The position numbers and the translations under genes are program-made. From contig NZ_CP085935.1 in the NCBI RefSeq assembly GCF_020735465.1, positions 2,232,001-2,296,000 of the forward strand: 64,000 bases of DNA, in the 5' to 3' direction. This DNA comes from Collinsella stercoris DSM 13279. Its GTDB lineage: Bacteria > Actinomycetota > Coriobacteriia > Coriobacteriales > Coriobacteriaceae. Every line of letters begins with the position of its first letter. Positions within the stretch are counted from its first letter, which is position 1. Shown piece after piece: positions 36,175 through 45,047 of the stretch. Below the pieces are notes generated by a model. It saw only the letters and a list, made by a program, of their open reading frames with translations, was not told where the DNA came from and did not search any database.

Positions 36175-37391
36175 TGCGCGTCCTGGTCACCGGCGCGGCG
36201 GGCTTCGTCGGCCGCAACCTCTGCGAGGCCCTCAAGGCCATCCGCGACGGAAGGGACCGCCGGGAGCGCCTCCGGGCCCTGCTGCCCCTCGAGGTCATGG
36301 AGTGCGACCTCGGGACCACGGCGGAGGAGCTCGACGCCATGTGCGCCCGCGCGGACTTCGTCTTCAACCTCGCCGGCGTGAACAGGCCGGAGGACCCCGC
36401 CGAGTTCATGGCGGGCAACTTCGGGTTCGCGAGCGACCTCCTCGCCGCGCTGGAGCGCCACGGCAACGCGTGCCCCGTGATGCTCGCGAGCTCCGCGCAG
36501 GCGAGCCTGGCCGGGCGCTACGCGGGCTCCGCCTACGGCGAGTCCAAGCTGGCGGGGGAGCGCCTCTTCCGCGAGTACTCCGGGCGCACGGGCGCGCGCG
36601 TGCTGATCTACCGGTTCCCCAACCTCTACGGCAAGTGGTGCCGCCCAAACTACAACTCGGCGGTGGCGACGTTCTGCGACGCCATCGCCAACGGGCGGCC
36701 CTACGCGGTGAGCGACCCCTCCGTCGAGCTGGAGCTCCTCTACATCGACGACCTGGTCGACGAGATGCTCTCCGCCCTGCTGGGCGAGGAGAGCCGCTGC
36801 GGCTACGACGGGCTGGAGGAGGTCGAGGGCGGGGACTTCTGCGCCTGCCGCCCCACCGACCGCGCGACGCTGGGGGAGATCGTTTCGCTACTTGAGTCAT
36901 TCAGGGCGAGCCGCGATGACCTTATGGTCCCGAATCTTGCTAACGACTCGTTCCCCAAGAAGCTCTGGAGCGCGTTCGAGAGCTACTACGGGGAGGGATC
37001 CCGCGCCTACCCGCTCAAGGCCAACCGCGACGGGCGCGGCTCCTTCACCGAGTTCCTGCGCACGCCTGAGCGCGGGCAGGTCTCCGTCAACGTGAGCGGT
37101 CCCGGAATCACCAAGGGGAACCATTGGCACCGCTCAAAGTGGGAGCGGTTCCTGGTGGTCTCCGGCGAGGCGTCCATCCGCATGCGCCGAGTGGGCCTCG
37201 ACGCCGACGGCGAGCCGTTCCCCGTGGACGAGTACCGGGTCTCCGGCGACGACCCCGTGGTCGTCGAGATGGCGCCCGGCGCGACCCACTGCATCGAGAA
37301 CCTGTCAGATTCCAGGGACCTCGTGACGGTCATGTGGGCCAACGAGCCCTTCGACCCCGAGGACCCCGACACCTACTTCGAGGAGGTCTAG
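36174..37391 (+). CDS. fnlB: NAD-dependent reductase with cupin domain (FnlB/CapF type)
   Basis: Bifunctional CapF-like enzyme of 405 residues. The N-terminal SDR part (MRVLVTGAAGFVGRNL, FVFNLAGVNRP, SAYGESKLAGE with Y-x3-K, RFPNLYGKW) reduces or epimerises the 4-keto sugar; the C-terminal cupin (GITKGNHWHRSKWERF, with His and Glu metal ligands, and PGATHCIEN) does 3-epimerisation. The start codon overlaps the fnlA stop by one base (TGATG). The middle step of UDP-L-FucNAc synthesis. Confidence 0.9.
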   Translation: MRVLVTGAAGFVGRNLCEALKAIRDGRDRRERLRALLPLEVMECDLGTTAEELDAMCARADFVFNLAGVNRPEDPAEFMAGNFGFASDLLAALERHGNACPVMLASSAQASLAGRYAGSAYGESKLAGERLFREYSGRTGARVLIYRFPNLYGKWCRPNYNSAVATFCDAIANGRPYAVSDPSVELELLYIDDLVDEMLSALLGEESRCGYDGLEEVEGGDFCACRPTDRATLGEIVSLLESFRASRDDLMVPNLANDSFPKKLWSAFESYYGEGSRAYPLKANRDGRGSFTEFLRTPERGQVSVNVSGPGITKGNHWHRSKWERFLVVSGEASIRMRRVGLDADGEPFPVDEYRVSGDDPVVVEMAPGATHCIENLSDSRDLVTVMWANEPFDPEDPDTYFEEV

Positions 37392-37395
37392 CCCC

Positions 37396-38577
37396 ATGGC
37401 AGCCGACTACTCAGACGTCTCCTTCGCCAACGACGGCCGCCTGCGCCTGCTCATCATCGTGGGCACGCGCCCGGAGGTCATCCGCCTCTCCGAGGTCATC
37501 AAGAAGTGCCGCCGCCACTTCGACTGCCTGCTGGCGCACACCGGGCAGAACTACGACTACACGCTCAACGGCATCTTCTTCCGCGATCTCGAGCTCGATG
37601 ATCCCGATGTTTATCTAGATGCCGTCGGCGACGGGCTCGGCGAGACCATGGGCAACATCATCGCGCGCTCCTACGACCTGATGAGGGAGGTCGAGCCGGA
37701 GGCGCTGCTCGTCCTCGGCGACACCAACTCGTGCCTGTCCGCCATCGCGGCCAAGCGCCTGCACATCCCGATCTTCCACATGGAGGCGGGCAACCGCTGC
37801 AAGGACGAGTGCCTGCCGGAGGAGACCAACCGCCGTATTGTGGATGTTATCTCGGATGTCAACCTTGCTTATTCCGAGCACGCTCGTCGCTACTTGAAAG
37901 ATACCGGCCTGCCGCCTGAGCGCACGTATGTGACCGGTTCGCCTATGGCTGAGGTCCTGCGCGCCAATATCGATAAGATTGAGGCTTCTGATATTCATGT
38001 CCGACTCGGTCTTGAGTCCAAGAAGTACATGCTTCTCTCCGCGCACCGCGAGGAGAACATCGACACGCCTGAGAACTTCGAGAGCTTGTTCGGCGCCATC
38101 AACAAGCTCGCCGAGGTCTACCGGATGCCCATCCTCTACAGCTGCCATCCCCGCAGCCGCAAGCGCCTCGAGGAGACGGGCTTCGAGCTGCACCCGCTCG
38201 TGCGCATGCACGAGCCCATGGGGTTCCACGACTACAACCGCCTCCAGTCCGACGCGTCCTGCGTGGTCTCAGACTCCGGCACGCTGCCCGAGGAGAGCTC
38301 TTTCTTCGCTTCCATCGGCAGGCCGTTCCCGGCGGTCTGCATCCGCACCTCGACCGAGCGCCCCGAGGCGCTCGACAAGGCGTGCTTCACGCTCGCCGGC
38401 ATCGACGGGCGCGGCCTGCTCAACGCCGTGCGCACCGCCGTCGCGCTCGACGGGGAGGGCTCGCTGCCCCAGGCCCCGGTGCCGGACTACGCGGACGAGA
38501 ACGTGTCCACCAAGGTCGTGAAGATCATCCAGTCCTACACCGGCATCGTGGACAAGATGGTGTGGAGGAAGCGGTAG
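37396..38577 (+). CDS. fnlC: UDP-N-acetylglucosamine 2-epimerase family (FnlC/CapG type)
   Basis: A 393-residue WecB-like 2-epimerase finishing UDP-L-FucNAc. Motifs: LLIIVGTRPEVIRLSEVIKK (first 20), HTGQNYD, GDTNSCLSAIAAKR, HMEAGNRC, LPEETNRR, YVTGSPMAE, SAHREENID and SDSGTLPEESSF. Four bases after fnlB. The central part (about 37590-38000) uses many more A/T-ending codons than the flanks, suggesting a mosaic gene. Confidence 0.9.
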   Translation: MAADYSDVSFANDGRLRLLIIVGTRPEVIRLSEVIKKCRRHFDCLLAHTGQNYDYTLNGIFFRDLELDDPDVYLDAVGDGLGETMGNIIARSYDLMREVEPEALLVLGDTNSCLSAIAAKRLHIPIFHMEAGNRCKDECLPEETNRRIVDVISDVNLAYSEHARRYLKDTGLPPERTYVTGSPMAEVLRANIDKIEASDIHVRLGLESKKYMLLSAHREENIDTPENFESLFGAINKLAEVYRMPILYSCHPRSRKRLEETGFELHPLVRMHEPMGFHDYNRLQSDASCVVSDSGTLPEESSFFASIGRPFPAVCIRTSTERPEALDKACFTLAGIDGRGLLNAVRTAVALDGEGSLPQAPVPDYADENVSTKVVKIIQSYTGIVDKMVWRKR

Positions 38578-38579
38578 GC

Positions 38580-39095
38580 ATGAAGTTCCTGTACAGACTT
38601 CTCGACGGCGCCTCCCGCGCCTGGAACAAGCTCGTGCTCTCCCCGTGCCTCAAGCGTTCGTTCGCATCGTGCGGCGAGAACGTCTCTATTGGTCGGCGTT
38701 TCGAGATCGCGGGCGTCGAGAACATCCACATGGGCCATGACATCTACCTGGGGCCGGGGGCGACCCTGATCACCTCCCGCGCCAAGATCGAGGTGGGGGA
38801 TTACGTCATGAGCGGGCCCAACCTCACCGTCATCACCGGCGACCACCGAACCGATGTGCTCGACCGCCCCATGATGTCGATCACCGATGCCGAGAAGCTG
38901 CCCGAGAACGACCAGGACGTCGTCATCGGCAGCGATGTGTGGCTGGGCTCCGGCGTGACCCTTCTGAAGGGCGTCCATGTCGCCGACCACTGCGTCGTGG
39001 CTGCGGGCGCCGTCGTCACCAAGGATGTCCAGCCCGAATTCTCCATCTGGGGGGGGATACCCGCCCGCGTAATAGGATCGCGGTTTAAGGATTAA
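38580..39095 (+). CDS. Hexapeptide-repeat O-acetyltransferase
   Basis: A 171-residue left-handed beta-helix acyltransferase (WbbJ/LacA group). It shows hexad turns (ASCGENVSIGRRFEIAG, IYLGPGATL), the catalytic-type His in GDHRTDV, then DVVIGSDVWLGSGVTLLKGV, VAAGAVVTKDV and the IWGGIPARVIG end motif. It probably acetylates the repeat unit. A G8 run at 39049-39056 encodes WGG and would truncate or extend the last 13 residues if it slipped. Starts two bases after fnlC. Confidence 0.88.
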   Translation: MKFLYRLLDGASRAWNKLVLSPCLKRSFASCGENVSIGRRFEIAGVENIHMGHDIYLGPGATLITSRAKIEVGDYVMSGPNLTVITGDHRTDVLDRPMMSITDAEKLPENDQDVVIGSDVWLGSGVTLLKGVHVADHCVVAAGAVVTKDVQPEFSIWGGIPARVIGSRFKD

Positions 39096-39096
39096 C

Positions 39097-40167
39097 ATGG
39101 CTGCTTCATTTGCGCATATGCCCACCAAGGTCTTGATGATTGGCCCTGACTTATCCCTCCATGGAGGAATTGTTTCCGTGGTGGATGGTTATTTCAAGGG
39201 CGGTCTTCCCGCGATATGTGACAGTTTCGAATATCTGGGGACGGGTTTGGGATTTACCAAGATTGGGAAATCCTGGTCCTTTATTAAGACCCTGGTCACT
39301 TTCAAAAAGATGCTGCCCTTGTATGACATTGTGCACCTGCACATTAGCGCGTGCGGTTCATACTGGCGCAAGTCAATTATGGCGCGTTTGGCGCACAAGG
39401 CTGGAAAGCGGGTCATTCTTCACGACCACGACGGAGAGTTTGCCGTGACTTTCGAGCAGAGTGGAGAAGCGTACCGCCGAAACGTAAAGGAAACCTTCGG
39501 TTTAGCTGATTGTGTGATTGTGCTCTCTGAGGAGTGGCGTGACTACTTTGCGGAGAACGTTTGCGACCGAAATAAGATAGTTATTTTGCACAACAGCGTG
39601 AAAGCACCGGAAGATCCGTGTACGCCTTGTTCGCATCGAGACGTCCTATTTTTAGGACGTCTCGATGCGAACAAGAGCCCTGACGTGCTCTTGCGCGCCG
39701 CGGCGGAGTTGACGCAAAGGTATCCCGAGGTGAGATACAGGTTCTGCGGCGATGGGGAAGTGGCGCGGTATCAAGCGTTAGCTGATTCCTTGGGAATTGC
39801 TGGCCAATGCGATTTCACCGGCTGGATTGATGGCAAAGAGAAGGAAGCCATTATACGAGATAGTGGGATTTTCTGTTTGCCGTCTCGCAATGAGGGGATG
39901 CCCATGAGCATGCTCGAAATGATGGCGTTTGGACTTCCGTGCATCGTAACACCCGTCGGTGGTATTCCACAGGTAATTGAAGATGGGAAAAACGGTTTTA
40001 TGGTGCCGGTTGGCGACGAAGAGCTTCTTGCAAGCAGGCTGGGTGACCTGCTCGAGTCGCCTAACTTACGGGCGGAAATCGGTCACAACGCCAGAGAGAT
40101 GGTAAGCGAACAATTTAGTATCGAAAAGAACATTGCCGAATTGGGGCATATTTATGCGGGGCTTTAG
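39097..40167 (+). CDS. GT4-family glycosyltransferase
   Basis: A 356-residue GT-B enzyme. N-terminal domain: VLMIGPDLSLHGGIVSVVDG. C-terminal Glycos_transf_1 domain: VLFLGRLDANKSPDVLLRAA, GDGEVARY, GWIDGKEKE, and the sugar-nucleotide binding PSRNEGMPMSMLEMMAFGLP, then ATP-like PVGGIPQVI. Base composition falls clearly from here to 41450, indicating a different origin from fnlABC. A perfect 23-base inverted repeat (39626-39675) lies within the coding sequence. The next gene starts inside its 3' end. Confidence 0.9.
   Translation: MAASFAHMPTKVLMIGPDLSLHGGIVSVVDGYFKGGLPAICDSFEYLGTGLGFTKIGKSWSFIKTLVTFKKMLPLYDIVHLHISACGSYWRKSIMARLAHKAGKRVILHDHDGEFAVTFEQSGEAYRRNVKETFGLADCVIVLSEEWRDYFAENVCDRNKIVILHNSVKAPEDPCTPCSHRDVLFLGRLDANKSPDVLLRAAAELTQRYPEVRYRFCGDGEVARYQALADSLGIAGQCDFTGWIDGKEKEAIIRDSGIFCLPSRNEGMPMSMLEMMAFGLPCIVTPVGGIPQVIEDGKNGFMVPVGDEELLASRLGDLLESPNLRAEIGHNAREMVSEQFSIEKNIAELGHIYAGL
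39626..39675. repeat. Perfect 23-bp palindrome inside glycosyltransferase gene
   Basis: Arms 39626-39648 and 39653-39675 are exact reverse complements with a TTTT loop (39649-39652). The stem includes TCGCATCGAGACGTCCTA. It encodes the stretch around VLFLGRLDAN, a conserved GT4 motif. No terminator U-run follows. Confidence 0.9.
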
Positions 40168-41461
40168 CCAGACGTTGCGCAGTACCGGCTCTCTTGGTGA
40201 TAGGAGAAGCGGCAGCATCAATATCGGTGATATACGCGTTTCTGAGCTGCTGTTTGCTATTGCGCTCGTACTGCTTGTTTTTGAAGACCCCATTTCTGGT
40301 GCTTTGCCGATGGCAGGGTATTTCGACGAGGCAGTCGCATGCGCGGGATTGGCCTGCCGGATGATTCCCGGGAGGCGCTGGGCGACTAGCTTTGAACCCC
40401 TGCTGATCATGTATGTGTTTTTTGGAGCCGTTAGTTGTATTGTCAATCCGGTACAACCCATGGTTGCTGTACTGGGTGATGCGTTCCTTAACCTTAAATT
40501 CTACTTTGCGATCTTTTTGGGGTACTCGGTTTCTCAGAACTTTTCTGAATTGCTGTTTACTTTTTTGTCTAAATTGGCCAGAACTCTAACAATTGTCCTT
40601 ACTGTTCTTCTTCTGTTTAACATGGTGGCTCATGTCTTTCCGGGGCAAGAATACAGGTTTGGTTTTCAGATACCGAGGTTATTCTTCTCTCACTCAGAAT
40701 ATCTTGCTGGCGCACAGGTTGTTCTTCTCGCGCTGGGTATGATTGGGGGCTTTAGGCGAACGGTTGGAGAGGGGTTTTGGCTGCTGCTCGCGGTTTTGAA
40801 TATAGCTCTCACTCTCCGGTATAAAGCATTGGCGGCTGCGATATTTGCAGTAATGCTTGTTTACACTGCGATTGTACGTGACAGGAGATTTTCAAAATGG
40901 AATTATGTTTTGCTCTTAATCGTGATAACGCCAATCGCGTGGGAGCAAATCATGGTGTACTTCGGAGATGCAAGTACAGCCCGCGGTGCCTTGGCAATCT
41001 CATCTTTCGAAATCGCATCAGACTATTTTCCCTTGGGGACAGGATTTGGATCGTTCGGAAGCTATATGTCCAGAGTTTATTATTCTCCGGTTTATTATGC
41101 GTACGGACTGAATCAGATTTATGGGCTCATGAACCTTCCCGGGGCTGATACGTTCATTTCTGACACATTCTGGCCGATGGTACTTGGACAATCAGGTGTG
41201 TTGGGCACGCTTTGCTATATAGGCACCCTAGTGATTCTTTATAGAGAGGTTGAGGGGCTGTTTTGCCAGAACAAGGCGATGTATGCGATGACGCTCTTGC
41301 TCTTTGTATACCTTGTTATACAGTCAACTGCTTCTGCTGCATTCGTTTCACCTGTATCCGTTTCAGCCGGTGTCATCATCGGGGCTGGAATCGGTTATGG
41401 ACAGAGGAAGCGCATCGATGCTGTGATTTGTGAAGAGCGGGAAGCCGAAGTCAATGTCTAA
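40154..41461 (+). CDS. Wzy-like polysaccharide polymerase
   Basis: A 435-residue hydrophobic protein with about 10-12 membrane segments and a large loop near residues 275-340 containing PLGTGFGSFGSYMSR and GLNQIYGLMNLPGADTFISD, the typical layout of O-antigen/capsule polymerases (Wzy, PF13425-like). Sequence conservation is weak as usual for Wzy; position between a GT and a flippase supports the call. The ATG at 40154 overlaps the upstream gene by 14 bases; a TTG at 40133 is an alternative. AT-rich. Confidence 0.78.
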   Translation: MRGFSQTLRSTGSLGDRRSGSINIGDIRVSELLFAIALVLLVFEDPISGALPMAGYFDEAVACAGLACRMIPGRRWATSFEPLLIMYVFFGAVSCIVNPVQPMVAVLGDAFLNLKFYFAIFLGYSVSQNFSELLFTFLSKLARTLTIVLTVLLLFNMVAHVFPGQEYRFGFQIPRLFFSHSEYLAGAQVVLLALGMIGGFRRTVGEGFWLLLAVLNIALTLRYKALAAAIFAVMLVYTAIVRDRRFSKWNYVLLLIVITPIAWEQIMVYFGDASTARGALAISSFEIASDYFPLGTGFGSFGSYMSRVYYSPVYYAYGLNQIYGLMNLPGADTFISDTFWPMVLGQSGVLGTLCYIGTLVILYREVEGLFCQNKAMYAMTLLLFVYLVIQSTASAAFVSPVSVSAGVIIGAGIGYGQRKRIDAVICEEREAEVNV

Positions 41462-42698
41462 CAATCACACGGCTTTCTACAAGAATGCACTGTGGCAATA
41501 CGGCCTGCAGGCGGTGAAGTACCTTCTTCCACTTATCACGCTCCCGTACCTCACGCGCGTCCTCGAGCCAGAAGGTTATGCCGTATACGCCTACGTCGTC
41601 TCATTCATGACGTTCGCCCAGACGTTCGTCGATTTCGGCTTCAATCTGTCGGGGACGAAGGAGGTGGCCGCCGCCTGCGACGACGAGGAACTGGGTGCCG
41701 TCGTCGGGTCTATTACCCAGGCAAGAATCCTGCTGTGCGCGGTCGCGGGCGCCGGTTGCGCGGTCATCGGGTTCTTCATCCCCATTATGCGCGAGAACGC
41801 GCTGTACGCCTCGTTGGCCTACCTTGCGGTGTGCGGGCGCGCGCTCGCTCCGGATTTCCTGTTCCAGGGCAAGGAGCGCATGGCGCCCATCACGCTGCGC
41901 TACCTTGTCTCAAAGGGCGCGTCGACGGCCCTCACGTTCGTCTTCGTCCATTCTGCGGCAGACTTGCTCTGGGTTCCGGTTCTGGACATCCTCGCGAGCG
42001 CGATAGCGCTCGTCTGGTCCTTCGCGGCAGCCCGAAAGTTATTCGGCCTCCGAATCTCCTGGGCGGGTGGGCGCAGGGTCGCTCGCGAGTTGGCGACGTC
42101 TGGGTACTACTGCCTTTCGAACATGGCCTCGACCGCCTTCAGCGGCCTGACGACGTTGATCATAGGCGTGTCCATTCCCGACCCCGCGCAGATATCCTAC
42201 TGGTCGCTTGCGATGACGGCGGTCGGCGCGGTGCAGGCCCTGTACGCCCCCATAACGAACAGCCTGTACCCCCATATGGTCGTGGGCGGGGACTTCGGGT
42301 TCGCAAAGCGGCTCCTCAAGCTCTCGGTTCCCTTCATCCTCGGTGGCACGGCCCTCTTCTTCGTAATCGCCGATCCGATCGTCCTCATCTTGGGCGGGCC
42401 GGAGTACCTGCCCGGTGCATACGTCCTGAGGATCGTGTCCCCTGTGCTCGTTTTCTCGTTCTACGGGATGCTGATTGGCTGGCCGGTCCTCGGTGCGATG
42501 GGCAGGGTCAAGGAGCTCACCAGGACAACTGTGGTGTCGTCTCTCGCGAGCGTTGCTGCCCTTTGCGCTGCGGCAGCCTCGGGGCACGCCTCGGTCGCGC
42601 TGTTCGCGCTTATCAGGAGCGGCACCGAGTTTCTGATGTGCGCCCTGAGGGCGTACGAGTGCTGGAGGGCTTTTAACGCTGGGAGGGAGGGGTTGTAG
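41454..42698 (+). CDS. Wzx-like oligosaccharide flippase
   Basis: A 414-residue MATE/MOP-type exporter of the polysaccharide synthase family (RfbX/Wzx). It starts NALWQYGLQAVKYLLPLITL, with PYLTRVLEPEGYAVYAY, the diagnostic first helices; about 12 membrane segments. It flips undecaprenyl-linked repeat units to the outer face for Wzy. The ATG overlaps the wzy stop by 8 bases; a GTG at 41430 is an alternative. Base composition returns to high GC. Confidence 0.88.
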   Translation: MSNNHTAFYKNALWQYGLQAVKYLLPLITLPYLTRVLEPEGYAVYAYVVSFMTFAQTFVDFGFNLSGTKEVAAACDDEELGAVVGSITQARILLCAVAGAGCAVIGFFIPIMRENALYASLAYLAVCGRALAPDFLFQGKERMAPITLRYLVSKGASTALTFVFVHSAADLLWVPVLDILASAIALVWSFAAARKLFGLRISWAGGRRVARELATSGYYCLSNMASTAFSGLTTLIIGVSIPDPAQISYWSLAMTAVGAVQALYAPITNSLYPHMVVGGDFGFAKRLLKLSVPFILGGTALFFVIADPIVLILGGPEYLPGAYVLRIVSPVLVFSFYGMLIGWPVLGAMGRVKELTRTTVVSSLASVAALCAAAASGHASVALFALIRSGTEFLMCALRAYECWRAFNAGREGL

Positions 42699-42702
42699 GC
42701 AA

Positions 42703-43053
42703 ATGGAGAAGAGACCTTTCTCTGCCTGGAAGTGCGCATCTGGGCAATCGTCCTTTGAGCCCGCTTCTTCTTCATGGTTGCTTTACGCCGCTGCTCCCTC
42801 CGTCATCGAGGGCTACTCCTCCCTGATGGTGAAGATCGGTGACCGCCGGAGGATCGCCGAGGGGCCTAGACACCACGCATCCGGCGGGGACGGGGGTTCC
42901 ATCGACGCCTCCCCGCTCGATCTTGTGGTCTCGGCGTTGGGCGCCCGTGCGGCGCTCCCTGGCCCTGAGATGTCTCTAGAAGTGCGTCCGGTCATGTTGG
43001 TCGACGGGCGTTGGATCGCGGGTGGCGGTGACAACGCCGCCCTGGTGTTTTGA
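42703..43053 (+). CDS. Small hypothetical protein in polysaccharide locus
   Basis: A 116-residue reading frame with a proper ATG and GGGAGGGAGG ribosome site, 4 bases after the flippase stop. I do not recognise it. No signal peptide or membrane segment; it is rich in Ala, Gly and Ser with a few charged patches (VKIGDRRRIAEGPRHH) and a C-terminal VRPVMLVDGRWIAGGG. It could be a decayed piece of a larger enzyme or a locus-specific small protein. Confidence 0.4.
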   Translation: MEKRPFSAWKCASGQSSFEPASSSWLLYAAAPSVIEGYSSLMVKIGDRRRIAEGPRHHASGGDGGSIDASPLDLVVSALGARAALPGPEMSLEVRPVMLVDGRWIAGGGDNAALVF

Positions 43054-43076
43054 TTCCGTTCTATAGGAGGTTGGCT

Positions 43077-43898
43077 ATGGCTAAGGCCGTGGATGACGGG
43101 CGCGTGTACCTGTCGCTCGAGGAAGTGCACGAGGAGCTCCTTAAGCTGCTGTTGCTTTTCGATGATTTCTGTAAAGTGCATGGGCTTCGCTACTCGCTCG
43201 ATTCCGGGACTTTGCTTGGCGCGGTCCGTCATAAGGGGTTCATCCCATGGGACGACGATTTGGATGTGTCAATGCCGCGCCCGGATTACGAGCGCCTGCT
43301 TTCCCTCGATGGGGAGTTGCCCGAAGGCCTTCATTTGGTGAATGCTCTGAACAGCGTCTTCGCATTTGGGTTCTGCAAGCTCTGCACGGATAAGATCCGT
43401 GCCCAGGAGCCCTCGTATGAGGGCCGCATGGACGAGATGCTGTGGATCGATATCTTTCCAGTTGATGGCATTTCCCCCGATCTTGATGAGGCTTTGAAAA
43501 CGTGGAAGGCTGTTCACAGGACGACTAGACGAAACGTATGGGCGACCGTGAATCATCAGGCCGAGCGCGGCCTTCGGAGGGTTTTGAAGACCGCGTGCGG
43601 CGCCCTCTTAAGGCTCGGCGACCCGCGGGGTGAAATGCTTCACGCCATTGCCGATGCCGTGTCCAACCCCGGTTACGAGCGCGCTGGGAGGGTGTGCTGT
43701 CTCGTTGGTGGCGAAAGCGGTCTCTGGACGCTTCCCAAGGATGGATACGAGGCAACCGTGGAAATGGAGTTTGAGGGGCACTTGCTGCCCTGCATGTGCT
43801 GCTGGGACGAGTTCCTCAACGAGCTCTACGGCGACTACATGCAGCTGCCACCCGAGGAGGAGCGGCGGACGCACTGCATCAAGGCATGGCGCGTATGA
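43077..43898 (+). CDS. LicD-family phosphotransferase
   Basis: A 273-residue nucleotidyltransferase-fold enzyme of the LicD/FKTN group, which transfers phosphocholine, phosphoribitol or similar groups from a CDP donor to a sugar. Motifs: GLRYSLDSGTLLGAVRHKG and FIPWDDDLDVSMPRPDYE with the DDDLD metal site, then LWIDIFPVDGI. C-terminal Cys-rich stretch and LNELYGDYMQLPPEEER, also typical. The ATG at 43077 has AGGAGG at the right distance. The donor is probably made by the cytidylyltransferase fusion two genes on. Confidence 0.92.
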   Translation: MAKAVDDGRVYLSLEEVHEELLKLLLLFDDFCKVHGLRYSLDSGTLLGAVRHKGFIPWDDDLDVSMPRPDYERLLSLDGELPEGLHLVNALNSVFAFGFCKLCTDKIRAQEPSYEGRMDEMLWIDIFPVDGISPDLDEALKTWKAVHRTTRRNVWATVNHQAERGLRRVLKTACGALLRLGDPRGEMLHAIADAVSNPGYERAGRVCCLVGGESGLWTLPKDGYEATVEMEFEGHLLPCMCCWDEFLNELYGDYMQLPPEEERRTHCIKAWRV

Positions 43899-43940
43899 GC
43901 GCGCCCGCATAAGCTCGATTCGCTAGAGAGAGGAACGCGT

Positions 43941-45047
43941 ATGCTAAATTTCGCCGTGGGTCCTGTGCCCTCATCTGCTGCCGTTAAGGCCATCGGTGCC
44001 TTAGACAGCCCTTATTTCCGCACGCCTGAGTTTTCTCAGATCATGCTCGAGAGCGAGCGCTTGCTTTGCCGGCTGGCTTGCGCACCCGAGGGTTCGCGAG
44101 CTGTGTTCCCGACGTGCTCCGGCACTGGCGCCATGGAAGCTGCTGTCATGGGCTTGCTCGATTCGGAAAACGATAAGGCGATAGTCGTTGATGGCGGTAG
44201 CTTTGGTCATAGGTTTCGTGGCATGCTTGACCTTCACGGCATCACCAACGTTCCCATCGTGCTTGAGCCCGGAACCCCGCTAACCGAGGCGGACCTAGCT
44301 GCCGTGGATACCGATGGGTGCACGGCATTTTTGGTTAACCTGGGCGAGACCTCGCAAGGCATTCTTTATGATGCCGAGCTCATAGGAAGTTTTTGCCGTG
44401 AGCACGGGTTGCTCCTGATCGTTGATGGGATCAGCTCCTTCCTCGCCGATCCGTTCGACATGGAGGAGATGGGCGCGGACGTGCTCATCACCGATGCCCA
44501 GAAAGCGCTGGCTTGTCCGCCGGGCGTGGCTCCGATGGTCCTTTCGCCGCGCGCGATCGAGCGCGTGGGCAGACTCAACCAACCGTGCATGTATCTGGAC
44601 CTTCGTGTCATGCTATCGGACCAGGAGCGTGGACAGACTCCGTTCACTCCTGCAGTGACTACGATTCTGCAAATTCACGAGAGGCTCGATGCTATCAGCC
44701 TGACGGGTGGTGCCGGGTCGGAGGTTGCTCGTTGCGCCAAGACGGCTGAAGATTTTCGTGAGCGCCTTGCGGCTTCCGGCCTGCCTTTCAAGATGCGTTT
44801 GGCATCTCCCTCGAACGCCGTGACGTATATCGAGAGCCCTGATGTTTCTGCGAAATCCCTGTTTGCCATCCTCAAGGATGAGTATGGGATCTGGCTGTGT
44901 CCCAATGGAGGGGCGTCCGCCGATGTCTCCTTCAGAGTTGGGCACATCGGAGAGCATCCGCTCTCGGACAATGCGCTGCTAATCGCAGCGTTGACGGCGG
45001 CGTGCTCGCGTCTTTTCGACGCTTCCGACTGTGGGGCCCGAGGATGA
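43941..45047 (+). CDS. Class V aminotransferase (PhnW/AGT-like)
   Basis: A 368-residue fold-type I PLP enzyme of the alanine-glyoxylate / 2-aminoethylphosphonate transaminase group. N-terminus AVGPVPSSAAVKAIG, the PLP-phosphate region SGTGAMEAAVMG, the VDGISSFLADPFDM Asp and the Schiff-base lysine in TDAQKALACPPGV; C-terminal VSFRVGHIGEH. In this context it more likely aminates an aldehyde or ketone of a small phosphorylated or CDP-linked polyol than phosphonoacetaldehyde, since no pepM or ppd is present. Its stop overlaps the next start (ATGA). Confidence 0.85.
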   Translation: MLNFAVGPVPSSAAVKAIGALDSPYFRTPEFSQIMLESERLLCRLACAPEGSRAVFPTCSGTGAMEAAVMGLLDSENDKAIVVDGGSFGHRFRGMLDLHGITNVPIVLEPGTPLTEADLAAVDTDGCTAFLVNLGETSQGILYDAELIGSFCREHGLLLIVDGISSFLADPFDMEEMGADVLITDAQKALACPPGVAPMVLSPRAIERVGRLNQPCMYLDLRVMLSDQERGQTPFTPAVTTILQIHERLDAISLTGGAGSEVARCAKTAEDFRERLAASGLPFKMRLASPSNAVTYIESPDVSAKSLFAILKDEYGIWLCPNGGASADVSFRVGHIGEHPLSDNALLIAALTAACSRLFDASDCGARG

